From Stereum hirsutum FP-91666 SS1 (taxonomy: Eukaryota > Basidiomycota > Agaricomycetes > Russulales > Stereaceae): 64,000 nt of DNA. Numbering within the stretch: position 1 is the stretch's first letter; each line of letters starts with the position of its first letter. The stretch covers positions 608,597-672,596 of the forward strand of contig NW_006763142.1 in NCBI RefSeq assembly GCF_000264905.1, read 5' to 3'. Made by a program: the position numbers and the translations under genes. Under the pieces are notes generated by a model. That model had not been told where the DNA came from, did not search any database, and was given only the letters and a program-made list of their open reading frames with translations. Positions 1 through 13,299 of this stretch are shown here, piece after piece.

Positions 1-416
1 TCGAGTGTTGGGTTCCTTTACCTACTACCAGGGAAAAGAGGCCAGACAGTGCTGCACGGTAAGCTATGAGGTTTGTGGAAAAGAGCTATCGCCTCCCATC
101 GTAGAGCGTTGGGATGCTGCTCGTGGGGAGCGTGGAGAGTGCGAGATGGTGGTGGTGGTATGTAGAGACAACAAACTTCGTGGCGAGTCGATCGGCGCTG
201 GATGCATAACGCAGTGACGTCATATGCTCGCACGCCACAACCTCTGCCTTTCTAAGTACTCGAGTGCCTCACGGGCCACAGTGTTACAACCCACTGCACA
301 CATCTATGTGCACATTCAGGATTTAGTAAGTAACCAGCTTCTCGCTCTGGGATGTTTTTCTTTTCCTTCGAATTTATGTCAATTCTCAGGAGGCTTACTG
401 ATCCTCGCCAAGTTCG

Positions 417-512
417 GGTGAAATTCCATTGGGTTGTCCGCAGGGCCAAGGCTTGACCACCGAAATTTGGGTGAAACGTGAAATTCACCTATTCTTAGGT
501 GAAATTCACCCA
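417..512. repeat. Clustered GGTGAAATTCACC-like short repeats
   Basis: The word GGTGAAA occurs at least three times within 96 bp, twice in or beside a near-palindrome of the form GTGAAATTCACC. It could be degenerate transposon-end sequence or regulatory half-sites. There is no neighbouring gene to tie it to. Confidence 0.4.
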
Positions 513-3500
513 TTCCGTCTCCCACAGTGGTGGCTTTGACATCAAGGTTGCAAGATTGCATGCCACGGTCATTGACGATTCAACGCGCCCGGGATCAGAT
601 CTCACCGAGCGATGAGGGTTCTCTACGTACTAATATCCCCGTGCTAACCGGTCCGTGTTCATATACACGACTTATCTCTTGTGTCTTCTCTCGTACTAGC
701 TAGGCAGCTGTGGTCTTTTTTGCGGGCTCGACGGCTGATGGAGGGTAAGGTTGATGGAGATGCGCTGTAAACTGGGTCGCCTCGGCCAATGACATTGAGC
801 TATACCTTCTTTGTTTCACCAACTATCTTCGCGTCTTGGGAAGTTCGTTCGACGTGGCTATGCTATGCTACCGTCCATGCGATAGCGTTGAGGGGTCAAT
901 GTTTGGTCGACGTGGACGATCTTCACCTGTTTTTCGTACGTAGCTTCAACCTCATTTCACCTGTATTCTCGTGCTCTTCGAACATACACGTTCCCTGGTA
1001 TTTACGAGTCTAACGCCGCTATCGCATCCTGTCAACGCACAAGCTGAAGCTCCTTTCCGGTCAGTACGTATCCCATGCCATGTCTATCTTCCTTTCCCGT
1101 CTTATCTCTCTCTCACCTGCCCACTCATCGCTTCACTTACTCATGTTCTCTCGTGTTTCGCTCATTCTCGTTCAGAGCGTTACGACAGCGCGCTTCAAGG
1201 ATGTCGGGCATCACATTGTTACCTGCCATTTGGGGATGTTCGTATCGCGGAAGAAAGAGCCACGATTCTTCCCGACCCGCCTCGAACGTCGCACTCCTGA
1301 ATGTTGCTAGCGTATATTACTAGTGATAACTCGTGAGTCAGGCCCCTATTACTCGAATACAACCTGCTATCATGTTTGTATCGATCGCTGCTTGACTTGT
1401 TGAATGCTTCATAACTTAGGTACCGTTCAAGATCTACGAGGCAGGAACCTCGAGGGTCTGCACGACTGCATACAGATTACAGAAGGCGATCAAGCTTTGA
1501 CGTACTCACAATCCCGCAATCTCCAGCGGTGGGTGATGCCATAGTCGAGGAAATCAAGGTTGTACGTGCGTATCAGAACTCGTCTTCTCCAGCCAGCAGC
1601 CTCAGACTCATGCTCACCCCAATACAAATTCGGACTCAGGTCACCTCGAACACGGGTCGCACGTCTTCCCAAACTCGACCTCGATCGGGCAACTTGGCTT
1701 CAAGCTCAGCCCACTACAAATTCGACCCCCCCAAAATGAACGACACGTTCAAAGCTCATGGCACGCAATCTGCTGGCGACGTCGATGATGCATGTAGGCA
1801 GGCAGACTTCGACGTCGGGACGAACGATGACACGGGATGCTCTCCCCTTCTCCTGCGTGGCGCACACGGCACTGCTGGAAATAAGTAACCCCCTCTCCCG
1901 ATCGAGGCTGTATGTAATTCGGACGAGCACGTTGTCTTGCATCCTGTTCCTTCCGCGCCCTGCAACGCTCTCGTGTCCCTTTGCGTCCACACTGGGTCAG
2001 CAAGTCGGTAACGGCCATCAACCCTTCTTCTGATCTCTCAGTAAGCAGGCAAGTTGCAGTTCAGTGGATATTAGTCAATGTAACAGGTTAGTTCGACTTC
2101 GTCTCCGAGGATCATCCACCGTTTCTCACTGCTCAACTTTGCGATTCCCTGTGTTTACTTGCGACCCTCCGACGTACGGCAGCGCTAAGCGGCGAAGTCG
2201 TACTTTCGTTCGTGCGCGCGAATTATCCGAGTTCGAAGACAGGTCTTTCAATGCGGTGGTGTACACGACCGTCGGGCGCGTTCCTCCAACGAGGATTTAT
2301 CCTGGCTTCGACGAGCGCTCCGTAGCCTGTATACGTTGTTTTCGTGTACCGTCCTGTAGCGCCCGTAACAGCCTGCGATTGTTGTACTAGAAGGAAATTG
2401 CTGGGGAAAATCGGTCGGCGTTTCTACCATTGAACACGGTATGACTTTTCTACCATTTTAACGTTTCATCAGGACATCACTCACGCTTCTATCACCTCTC
2501 CTTGCTCCCATTGTCGGCGTGCATACAGCCTTGATATCGTCTTTCTTCAATATCATCTTCATATCTTCCAAGTTAGTTCCCTCAGTTTAATTTCCGCCAC
2601 TCATCTACTGTGAGATCGTCAACTTCTCGCAATCCCAGGACAGCCCTCGGCCACGCAGCAGCCCCTATCCAAGCGCCCTCGTCTTCTGGTTATTCTTGCC
2701 CTGCCAATGTTTGTTCCTATCCTCAGGCTAATCAAGGTTTGACGAGTCAAGGTTATCGCCCGATGTTTCCTCGATCTGTTCACACACGCGCCTCCATGCA
2801 GGATGATCAGATGTATGCGTGGACTTATGTGGGTGGTAGTATGTACTACTGAGGAAGTAGGCGAGTAAAGGTACATGGTGGCGAAAGAGTGCTCACCACG
2901 CGATAATCGCGATGTGCGGTACCGCTGCTAGACACCTCGATTGCCTGCTCTGATGATTACTTACTCGGGTTTGGAACCGTACGGAAGCATGTACAGTTTG
3001 AGGCTGACTGATCATGTACGTGGCTTAGTTCGATTCTGTACCCGAGAACCTAACGAAAGACCGTGTATGTGTACAGCATCCCTTGTCGTCCTCGGATCAG
3101 GTTCTGGCCATTAAAAACAATCTCATACATACTAGGAATAACACGGCACAGATGCGGCTTTCTGCTCAATGCAGCCTAATGCTTTAGAAGTATCTATTTA
3201 TGTGGACACGGTGAGCTGCTCTTCTTTCCTCTCCCTGAACTTTCTAACCTTACCTCTAACGCCGCAGGGCATCAGTGTGCTTGCCGCCCGTTTTCATTAT
3301 CCGATAAATCTGTCCTTGAACTCAGTACCTTGACGCCGTCGATCCATAGCCAAGTTGGTCCTGAAGATTCATTGTCAACGGATCGGAGAATCACTCTGTT
3401 GTGAATACTTAACTTGTTTCTCGCCGCTAAGCCGGTTCTAAGATACAGAGAATATTTGGGTCCAATCTGGGTAAGTTGTTCGCATTTGGGCTGCTCGGGC

Positions 3501-5090
3501 AGAGCTGGGCTAGCTTTTTGGGTGTGGGTGTTTACTTCGATCGTTCCCGAATTTGACGGTAATATAACGTCAGTGCTTGAGAGTGGTTGTCTTCCAACCT
3601 TCGGGTCGTTCTAAGAGCGTTTCTCTGCTCTTCTTTGCCGATTAAATCTAATGCACACATCTATAGATCTGTATTCGGGTTATTCTTCATTCCAACGAGT
3701 TGCTGGTCCAACGGCGCGCTCGACACATTTATTCCTTCAGTACTCTCACCTCGATATCAGGATCCTCCGTCGTACGTACCAGTTTCCAACTCCTGAAACA
3801 TCGGCCTCGGAAAAGACTCGGATATGTATGCTCGCGAGAGGCTCCCTCGATATCGACAGGGCCTCGCGGACGACTGTGTGCAAGCGCTCTCTATGGATCC
3901 ACTCGTCGGGCCCGGCGGAAAGATGACAGTTGGTTTCAAAGTTTATACATGCCAAATGGTGCCGCTGATCGGTCGTCGCTTGGTCAACTTACCAATCGAA
4001 TGTGCGCCGGATGCTCATGCGTAGGCACTGTGAGGACCGTGCGGTGTTCTACCCTCAAAGGTGCAAGCACTCGGATTGCAGACGCTCGCATCGGCGAGGC
4101 AACTTTATTGGTGAGCCAATGCATGTACACCCATGAATGTATCATATTCCTCATCGACCATAATTTCATCTGTATATAGTAGCATGCCGAAGGAGACATT
4201 GGCACCGATAGACTCTGTTACGGACAATGTGTCAGTGGCCGGGCAGTTTATTGCCCCGCCATCCTGGTTGTCGGTGGGAAGTTGCGCGAAGGATGAAACG
4301 GAAGGTTGCAATTTAACAGCTATGTATCAGCACAGGTGAGTACCCGACCGTACCCATTCCCTCCCACCATGAACATATTTACCCTTATCGGCGCCTCGAT
4401 GTACCCAGATTGGTGGAACCTCTCAATTCAAGGACACACATAGGATTCTGCGGTCTAAAGCTAAACGCTCTTCCTTACCTGTATTTATGTATCCGCGGGA
4501 TTTTTCTCGTCGCTCGGAGGCGACTTCGCGGGTACTCTACGATTGATTTCGAACACCTCCATGGAGAAACACGTGCTTGGGAAACTCGAGCGCGACTAGA
4601 GATTATCGCGACATGAGAGTCAGCCTCGAGGTATGTATTTTTATATTAGTTTCATTGAGATATAGCCGCACTTCGCGGGCTAATCGCCATTGCAGGCATA
4701 GCTGAATTGAAAATGTCGGTATGGTACGAGAGGAGTTGACAAGTTGGACGAAGACAAGGGATCTCGCTTCACATGGACGGGTTTAATGCCTGGTCTTAGT
4801 TTGCAAACTATTCTCCATGATTACTGTGAGCGTAAATGGCATACCTGTACGCTCTGTACCATTGTGTTTATGTGTAAGAGTGAGAGTAGGAACCTGATAT
4901 GTTTCATCTCGCTTATCCAACCCGCTATATGTATAGATTGCAAACGTTGAAACCTTGTTCATCTGGGTGTACTGAAGGGGTCCCGGGAGGGTGCCCGATG
5001 CCGGCAATGCCTTTTAAAGTTCACCGGCTCTTCTGCAGTCAATACGCCGCGTGAACTTGGTACTTGGTCGGTACATCGCAGAATACCAAA

Positions 5091-5113
5091 GAGAAGAGAA
5101 GAGAAGAGAAGAG
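5091..5113. repeat. GAGAA microsatellite
   Basis: A perfect pentanucleotide run of about 4.6 copies in non-coding sequence. Confidence 0.85.
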
Positions 5114-7892
5114 CCCGTCTTGAAGGCGGCGTTGATCGAGATACTCACATGCACCAATCTAGTTCTACGCCCACCATAACCTTGCGAATGGTTGATAATA
5201 TCGCTCGACTATCCATAGACACTCTTCTTCCACTAATATGCGGACAGATCTTGCGAGGTTATCTGGAGTGCCCTTTTTCATATGGACCCTGTGCAGTCTC
5301 GCGACCGTCGGTCCTCAGGCTGTGTTGGTCAATCAGATATTTGAGGCCTCCTGCGTTGTAATTTCCGCTTTCGCTTTGAGAGTTTGTGCTGTGGATGAGA
5401 AACTAAGGTTCGGCAGCGTGCGTGGCTAAGAACGCCGTACACATTTTCCTGTTCAATCGGGCACGATGGTATGCGGCGTTACTCCGCTCCTAAGAGTCCA
5501 TAAGCTGCAAGAATGTGATTTATCATGATGAACTCGGTCCCAGTAAATGTTGTGGTACTCACTGAGTGGCGTAGGTAAGATTGCCAGATACGAAGGTGTA
5601 CCATTCCGGCCTGCATCGTCTTCAACTCGTATTAACAGCGGATAGAAAGGGTCCGTTCATCTGAAATGCCGGACTGATCCTCCCTCCATGGTGAAAACGT
5701 TAGATTGCATGCGTTGAAGTCGCGGCTTTGACTGACGGCTCGTCTTCCTCCGGTTCAATCTAGATGAGGTACAAGGCTCGGATTAAGTAGCTGATCAATA
5801 GCCGGTAAGACATCGCGTTTACAGTGCATCTTCATACAGAATGTAGAGTTCTCGTGATCTGCAGATAGGCATAGAGCAACCACGGGTGCAGCAGCCGCGA
5901 CCGGCCGCAAGTTTCTCGCATTATCATCCAGATCGACCGCGATATGGTAAGCGAAAATGTAGACGTACTGACTCACCGATGGGGAAACAGTCTACCATGG
6001 ACCAGAAACGTCGGAGTGGGTTTGCTGCACAAGGACATGCTCGTTCGCGGCTTCTCATCTGTCGCTCATCTATATCACAAGTTAACGACACTTATAACGG
6101 GTAAACGTCGCGAAACGAAGCAGCTCTGAAGCAGGGTACACCTTGTGAGTTTGACGGTCGGAAATTGGGAGAGATTCTCCGCTCCTGACTTCTATAAGTA
6201 AATTACACCGTGGCAGATCCAACTTGGGTTTTCTTGGAACGGTATGACAAAGAACAATGGTAAATTATGTTTGTTCGAGGTCCCAGGTCGAGTCCATAGT
6301 GGCGGACCCTTGGGAACCAAGATAGTAAAAAAACCGTGGGTGGACAGTTTTGCCAGATTCTCTAGCACTAGACGTAGGCCACTGACAGAGCTGTGCAGCG
6401 CCTCGAGGATGGGAGGCAGGTGAAGGCCATAATGGAGGTATTTTGATACACGAAGATAGGTCACAGTAGGCAGCTGTCTGCCGCTGCTCGCAAAAATTGC
6501 TACCACAGCTCCTGAGTCCTGACAAAGATACTGATAGTAGGAAGATATAGATGAAGGACTGAGAATAAGAACCCGTCACCTATATATGGTGAGTTGAAGA
6601 TCTATACGCATCCTCCATGTTTTACGAGGAAGAACAAGGAGGAATCTTGAGTTGCCCGTACAGTGTACCCTGTAGAAAAGCTTCTGCGGCACAGTTGCCG
6701 AGAACTGATCCTGATGGTTTCTTCATCGATGAAGAGGGTGTGGTTCTAAATAAACTTCACGGATTTCAAATCGGCCGCTTGAACGAGAAAGTAAGAAGCT
6801 GCGAAGAAGGCCATGAGTCCTTTCAAAGCCTGATCCGCGCTTCTGCGTGTGTATCGGAGTTTGTTTCTTTAATGTTACCCACAAAAGATACCGATCAGTA
6901 AGCTCCTTGGCAGCCCACGGGGTGTCCGGTACTTCACAAAAAATCTGGAGATACACACACGCCCACAGTTCAGGACATCGGCCCGCTATAATCCCGAGAG
7001 AGCAATGGAGCGCAGACAGTAAACAGACAGGTTCATGTCGTATCTGTTGACTACGACTGTCATTTCATGGACTACCTGACTCGGAGAACCCGTGCCATGC
7101 CCGCTGAAGTGAGGGTTCCAGTGGTGAAATACAAGGACACTACCTCTAAGGTCAACCTGGAAGCATAGACACAATACGCAGGGACCAGTGCCACAGGGCA
7201 AGTCTGGGTTGTCTGAAGTAGTAGCCAAAGTTGAGTACTGTTCAAGGCTCTGCCATGATGTAAAGAACAGAGTGAAATATAGAAGAACTGAGCCAGCCTT
7301 TTAACCCATACCATATACGATAAATTAATATTACTCACCTCAGCTCTACTCATGAGCCAAACTATCCAGGCGTACAGGCTTGAGATCGTACTTGGTGGCT
7401 GTGGGTTCAGACAGGAGTCGGTGCGTTCCGAGTGCTTCGGAAGTTTTCGGAAACTCGGCATTTGCCGAACACACAGTAAAGCCTCGCCACAGAGCGCACT
7501 TTGCCACAATTTTGATCCAATTTTGATGGTAGATTTTGCAGAAAGCAGCAAATTGTTGAGCATCTTGGAATGATCATGGAATAAAGCACTGTATTCGGAA
7601 ATATGTGCCACCAGGTACGACGTACAGATCGACTCATGCTCATGCCAAGTTATAGGCTACTGTCCGGAAGTTACGAGTATTCTGGAGATGAAAGAGGCCG
7701 TCGAAAGTCGAGCAACATGTACAAGGACAGAACGAACTTGGAAGACAGCGACGGATCATTGCACGAATTCGGAAGAACAAGGAGGTTGCTGATTGCGGGA
7801 GAAAAAAATAAACCTTGCCACAGTGCTACGCCCCCCGCAAAAGCAGGTTTCTCGGTAAAGTAGAAAATAATAATCACAAATCGCCTGTGCAT

Positions 7893-8270
7893 TTACCTGC
7901 CAGTAACAACCACCCACACCACCAAATAACATAATGTACAAAGGACAGCCGTGGACTTCACCCACTCTCGGCTCGAACTGACTCCCCGATCCAATAAAAT
8001 GAACGCGTATGACACAATGAGTACGATGGAGACGAAAGGCGCGGAAGATTGGACAGAGTGAATGGTATCCTCCAACTGCGAATAATAACGTACACCTTCC
8101 ACCGACAAAACAAAATAAGCTAGAATGAATACTACGCGCATGGCAGGCGCACGCACTGAAGCTCGGAAGATGTGGGAAAGAAGTGTCAAAGACCGTCGAA
8201 CGACGATGCGACCAATGCTATAATTCAGCGAGGGAGAACGCATAGTCTGTACCGCCGACGAACCGCCCAT
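7893..8270 (-). CDS. Possible small three-helix membrane protein
   Basis: This is an uninterrupted 125-codon frame from an ATG at 8270 to a TAA ending at 7893. I do not recognise the protein. It has a basic Arg-rich N-terminal part and then three hydrophobic segments: around MRVVFILAYFVLSVEGV, around FVSIVLIVSYAFILL, and at the C-terminus around CTLCYLVVWVVV. The segments are separated by short polar loops. The last codons overlap a GT-rich junction (GGCAG/GTAAAT) that would also serve as a splice donor, so this may be the first exon of a longer membrane protein. Hydrophobic frames further along the minus strand (near 7100-7420) could be later exons, but I could not join them convincingly. 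It lies 208 bp downstream of the NYN gene on the same strand. Confidence 0.38.
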   Translation of the reverse strand: MGGSSAVQTMRSPSLNYSIGRIVVRRSLTLLSHIFRASVRAPAMRVVFILAYFVLSVEGVRYYSQLEDTIHSVQSSAPFVSIVLIVSYAFILLDRGVSSSREWVKSTAVLCTLCYLVVWVVVTGR

Positions 8271-8477
8271 GATGTGCGGTATCAATGGCCCACAACCAAC
8301 GGATTGGTCTCGCCACATTCCCTTCCCGGCTTTCCATCATCCCTCGAACGACCTACCCAAACTCCATCACTCTAACCACAACCCAAGACACAAAGACTTC
8401 CGCCCGCGAGATATCGTACACGTTCGCCGATTATTCGAATTCCGCATGCGCCTCCATCTTCCGCTCCATCTTGACGA

Positions 8478-10866
8478 TCACCCATCCAAAAGATCTGCTC
8501 CAAACTGATCCATGAAAACAATGCGGAACTTGCCCGCCCACTGCTGCTGCTGCCTCTCCTTCTCTTCCCTCTCTGCCTTCTCTCTCTCCCTCTCCTTCGC
8601 GTCCTTCCCCCCGTCCCTATCCTTGTCATTATCCCTCCCATCCCCCATCCTCTTCGCCAAACTCGGGTTCCCTCCGTCCCCAAACTCCCTCACCCAAGCC
8701 CTGGCCAACCCACTCTCCCAAGCATACAACTCGACCTTCCACCCTTTCTTCAACGCCGTCTTCACACACCCCAAGAACCCCTCCTCGTTAAACTGCCCCA
8801 CATTCCCATCTCCCGTGGCGAGTACTATAGTCGACCCGAGCGGCGGCGTATCGACGTCCGCGATGGCCTGATGCAGTTTCAATTGAAGAAGCTCGTCGAC
8901 TCCCTGCTCGCGCATCTTGACGCGACCGGTGGACGAGTTCGAATGTAAGCCAAGCTGTTGCTGTTGCTGTTGAAGCGGACCCGCGAATGGGCGATGGGGG
9001 TGCAATTGAGGTTGATGTGGACCTTGATGGCCCGTCTCGGATTCGTTCGAAGTTGAAGTCCCGCCCGCTGAGATCCTCCTGTTATGCTTCGCTGCACGGC
9101 CCTTCTTCTGCGGTATCGATTGCGTCGGGCCCTGTCCCTGATGGCTTTGCTGCTGCTGCTGATATTTCGCGAGCCTATCCGCACCATCGCCCGTATCGGG
9201 CACCCTCGCATAGACTCTGACCTCATACCCCAGCTGCTCCGCCGTGTCCATAGGTTGATAAAGAGGCGAAGACGCAGCCAAGACGCGTCGCGTGACGGGT
9301 CGGCAGCGTTCGAGGATGAGGGCGAGCGCAGAGTGCGAGAGATGTTTCGGCTGTTTGTGAAAGGAAGGAGCGTTGGAGGATCCGGAGCCTGTGCCGGTGT
9401 TGCTCGTTGAGCTGTTACGCTGGTGGCGTTGAGTAGGGTGTTGGGAGTGGAGGTGGAGGTGGTGAGGATGGCGGCGGAGATGATTTAAATAGCCAATGAG
9501 AATATTGGAACTAAATCGGTGTCGTCAATATACGATGTATATCGCAAACACGAAGACGAGGAAACTAACAAGTCTATAAAAACATGCGTCAACGGTTGAC
9601 CAGCCCTCGGAGCCGGTCCCCGTGTGTCCAGAAAGCCGAAAGGAATAGAAATACTAGGAGATGCAGAGGAAGTGAAATTGTTGATATGTTGATCATTAGA
9701 TAATACAGTCGAGGCGTTCAAGCGCTCCGCATCGTCCGGGAACATAGAACGAAGCTTGGCAGAGAGCAAACGCAAGCGAGCGAGTCGGGGATCGAGAGGG
9801 ACGGCTAACGTTCTGAGACTGGGCGTTGATTTACTGTGGCTCAGCCTAGGATTTGACTCCACCGCGGTATTCAAACCAGCTCTGCGCTCCTTCTTCAGTT
9901 TCGGCGGAGTAGCGGGCGTGGATTTGTAGTACGGCGATGAGGTATCGAGCGAAGACGACGATTCGTCTTCCTCCTCTTCAGCGTCGAGAATGGTTGTGGC
10001 GGCGACAGCGACAGCAGCAACGGTCTCTGAGTCAGCGCCAGGTTCGCGACGCAGTATGTTGCGCACGATAGACTTCGCCTTCTTCCGCCGGCGCTTACGC
10101 CTGGCGGAGGGAGACTGATGCCATGGGCTTTCGGAGGTGGAGCTGTTGCCACGGTAGGCAGTGGAGGAGGATGCACGCTGTGCGGCTAGCTTAGCGCGCT
10201 CTGCAGCAATGAAATCGAGGGCCTCGTCGAGATAACCCAGCGACGGCCTATCGAATGGGCCATTGTCTTCGTCAACGTCTTCGTCTTCCTCCTCATCTTC
10301 CTCCTCCTCCTCGTCATGAGTATGCTCGTGCTCGTCATCTTCGTGAATGTCGTCGTCAATGAAAGGTTCGCCTTCCGTCTCGTTCTCTTCGGACGAGAGG
10401 TGCTCGGATGGGGGTAGTGAGCGTGTGCCTCTGGATGAGGCGAGTTCGCGAGAGGTGGAAGTGGAGGAGTGGGTGTAGGATAGATAGGAAGCAATAGGCT
10501 GGTGGTTCCACACGGTGGATCCTCTGTGGGTATCCGAGTCGTACTCGAGCGGGGAGAGCAAAGAGGGCGTCGTGGATGACGAAAGTGGCTGTTGCAGAAG
10601 CGGTGCCGGCGTGGCAGACACAGCGGCGGTTACGAATGGGAATTGGCGAGGCTGAAGTTCATTCAAAGCACGGAAGACTGTCGTAAATGCACCAAGATCA
10701 GGTGTCTCTATATCGGATTGTCAGTATCTTGGGGGTATGAGTTGCGGCGAAGGAGATGTGTAAATGACTACTTGCCGTCAGAGGTGGCAAGATCGCTGCT
10801 GCCTGAATGAGTGGAGAAAGGACTGAAAGGAGTTGGTGAGGCCGTTTCCGACAGTGAGCTCGCCAT
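8478..10866 (-). CDS. NYN (PIN-like) domain protein, long low-complexity form
   Basis: A probable RNA-binding or RNA-cleaving protein of the NYN/PIN-like fold, about 750 residues. Exons: 10772-10866 (ATG at 10866, MASSLSETASP...), about 10707-9570, and 9510-8478. The 59-nt intron at 9511-9569 splits the first NYN strand: joining gives THVFID + FSNILIGYLNHLRRH, the usual agaric motif with its leading Asp. Later motifs are the acidic VDELLQLKLHQAI and the ATGDGN loop before a long helix ending ELYAWESGLARAW, so the expected metal-binding acids are present. The N-terminal half is Ser/Pro-rich with an acidic Asp/Glu run and a basic RRKRRRKKAK patch (possible nuclear signal); polyQ lies inside the NYN domain. 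The exon 1 to exon 2 junction is unresolved: the obvious donor (AA/GTAGTC) and the two nearby acceptors do not keep frame. The domain call is firm; the exact start is not. Confidence 0.82.
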
Positions 10867-13299
10867 AATTATAAGAATTTGTTATAGAAAGCAGAATAGA
10901 AACAAAGATGAGTGGGCATGAGATGAGCGTGCAGAGCAACCAGTATGCATCCGCTGTGCGGAAAGCAGCCGACCGCGACCATATCTAATCGTCCGCCCGG
11001 CAATCCCCGGGCCACCGCCACAGACACGCATCCCACACGCCTTTCTCTCCCCACATCCGCATTTCTGACTCGCAGGATCGACTCGAAAGCTGTCGCGTCT
11101 CTCTTGGACAATCGGCGAAAGCGCACCAAGGGTACCTTCATTCTCTCAAGCGTGGTTTCTCTTAGAATACGCTCAGAGCGGCGTCTTCAAGTTGCCTAAT
11201 CTACATTAAACGCCGCCTTCCGAAGGCACTCGAAATTCAACATTGATACCTTATAAAGAAGTGAAGGTGCGAGGCAGATCAAAGTCCACCAGCTGCCGCA
11301 GCTTTTCATAGTCAGGCTTGCACAGGCAACCAGTGTGGAAAGGTGCGTTCGCGTTCAAGTCTTCTGAGAAAAATGAACCTTCCTGTCGCCCGATTGCTGT
11401 CAGGTGTTCTGCCGAGATGAATTGGAGGCACGAACGTTCAACAATCTAGTACGGATGTCCATATCTCTCAACAGAGAGAAGTAAGGCTCATGCTCCGATG
11501 TGGATTACGCCGAGGTGCGCCTTCTCACAGTGAGACTGAGCTTCTCACTTTCGTGTCAAGTGGACAACGGATGTGAAATCTGGAAAGCTACCCTCACGGA
11601 TTCACCAAGTTCTCCTTCACCATTTCACCTCTCCCCAGAGAGAAAGCGGCTCAGCATCTGTTGGCCGTCAACCAGTCGCACTGAGATCATCTCTGCTGAC
11701 CATCCCCGTGAACGAAGATGTACCACGACAGGTTCCATCTCTATCCGATACCTTCCTATCGTCGCCATCTTTGTTTCATGTTCATAAGTTTCACAGACAT
11801 GTAACTCAGGCCAGCATTGAAGATTGATGCCGCGCTATGTTCCTGAGGATACGGAATTGGTGGTGAGTGCCACTTCGGGAGAGGACACTTGTTCAGGTTG
11901 TCTGTACCAAAGCACGTCCGGAACATGCATGTTCTGCAGACCATGCAAGTAGCGGTGATCTGTGCACACCTCGATGGTTCTCTGCATTGTGGCTCGTATG
12001 AAGATGGTGTTGCAGTACAACATAGCCGTCGTCGTCTTGCCCTCAGCTTATGAGAAGACAGCTTCAGCACGTCCAGGATGTGCCTCTACTACTGTCATGT
12101 TATTTTGTCTCGCCTATTTTTTTTTGCCATAATACAGATATATGGCGTACAGGAGGAGCTGACTATCCATGTTTTTTTTTGCAGTGGTTGTCCGTGGAGC
12201 TGTGCACCTCGGGTGTATCCTCCGTCCATCCAGAACCGTCTTTTCCATTCATTTCCCGTTCTAGGTGTCTTCCTTAACGCCTCGAGCCTCGTCTTCCAGT
12301 CGCGTGTGTCTCTCAGAATGTGGTGCCAAGTATAGATCGAAGGCCGTTGAAGATACGGGCAAAGTGACCTACCCTTTCGAGCGAGTCCGACCACCCAACT
12401 CTTCGTCGTTTCCACATTAGAGTGCATCTGGAGCTCAGGTACTACGATTGCGCTGGCTGTATGGATCGTGCAAGGGATGCGAGGCGCGAAGTATGTCCAC
12501 CAGCGGATTTGCACTTGAGCTCGATTTCGTTCTCTTACTCCCTTTCGGTGATACGATGTTACATTTAAACTGCGCTGATCACTGGGCGACCTAGGCGTGT
12601 TGCAGCTACAGCTCTTCTTGGTGATAGGATCAGCCGGAACACAAACGAAGCTCAGCCACACCTGAGCCAGTTCCATACACCCGCGGAAGCAAGGTAGCAA
12701 GGCCTCAAGCTCAAGGACTGTGAACTTTTGCTGCGGCAGTCAAAATCGTTAGCTTCCTCTACCTTCTTCAATTGATAGCGAACTATAAGCTCACATAGCT
12801 CTCTCTTTTTATGCATCATCTAGGCCTTCGTTCGAGGTCCTGCTTGGACATGCTCATTATAGTCTTTGCGCTATGCGCTTGACTGGCCTCGCCGAGCAAT
12901 AAACTACTAAGTTATAAGTAGATCATGCCGTGGAAACTGGTGTAGTCCGCGAGATCTAGGCTGTTGGTTAGTACTTCCTCCCTAGGCTGCGTGCAAAATG
13001 CTAGTCCGGACGGGTGCCCACTTGCAAAGCAGACACTGGTACACAGTACTAACGATGGACTTAGGTCTGGATCCCACATGGTTTTTTCTCTGTCTAGATC
13101 GACATCTATGCATAGCGACAGACTTCGCAACTGCCTCGTATGCGTAGGAGTCGGATGCGAGGTGAATCTATTGCTCGTGATCGTACTGCCTCATAGCTAC
13201 CTGATACAAGTTGGATAGTTATTAGTAGGAGTGCACCGATGATCCATGTGCGTATTCCGTTGTTGGCGAGTTGACTTTTTCTCTGGCGCACTATTGATA
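10867..13299. other. Intergenic stretch with one unassigned open frame
   Basis: No recognisable gene. The only long frame is the minus-strand one at 12095-12700, listed separately. The sequence has scattered T runs (for example 12118-12125 and 12171-12180). Confidence 0.45.
12095..12700 (-). CDS. Unassigned 201-codon open frame, doubtful
   Basis: This is a long minus-strand frame with a fairly protein-like C-terminal part (around EWKRRFWMDGGYTRG) but no recognised domain. It has no good ATG context and no clear splice sites. It could be an exon of an unknown gene or a chance frame. A second minus-strand frame at 11835-12023 might belong with it. I cannot decide from sequence alone. Confidence 0.22.
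   Translation of the reverse strand: MLPCFRGCMELAQVWLSFVCVPADPITKKSCSCNTPRSPSDQRSLNVTSYHRKGVRERNRAQVQIRWWTYFAPRIPCTIHTASAIVVPELQMHSNVETTKSWVVGLARKGRSLCPYLQRPSIYTWHHILRDTRDWKTRLEALRKTPRTGNEWKRRFWMDGGYTRGAQLHGQPLQKKTWIVSSSCTPYICIMAKKNRRDKIT

Larger units (their letters stand above)
1..7892. other. Gene-poor stretch, no supported gene
   Basis: I see no reading frame here with family resemblance. Open frames are short, overlap on both strands and lack consistent splice sites. The longest are a 179-codon frame on the minus strand (7072-7611) and a 159-codon frame on the plus strand (3700-4179); neither reads like a known protein. Local items are a cluster of GGTGAAA(TTCACC)-type words at about 417-512 and a short GAGAA microsatellite at 5091-5113. 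Spliced genes of an unknown family could still be hidden here, as one is at 13.3-14.1 kb. Confidence 0.5.

Noticed and set aside
3700..4179. 159-codon open frame
   Set aside because: Composition is Arg/Ser-rich without structure, other frames over the same bases look equally open, and no family resemblance was found.
7072..7611. 179-codon minus-strand frame with some hydrophobic parts
   Set aside because: Considered as later exons of the membrane protein at 7.9-8.3 kb, but no splice path kept frame or gave a family match.
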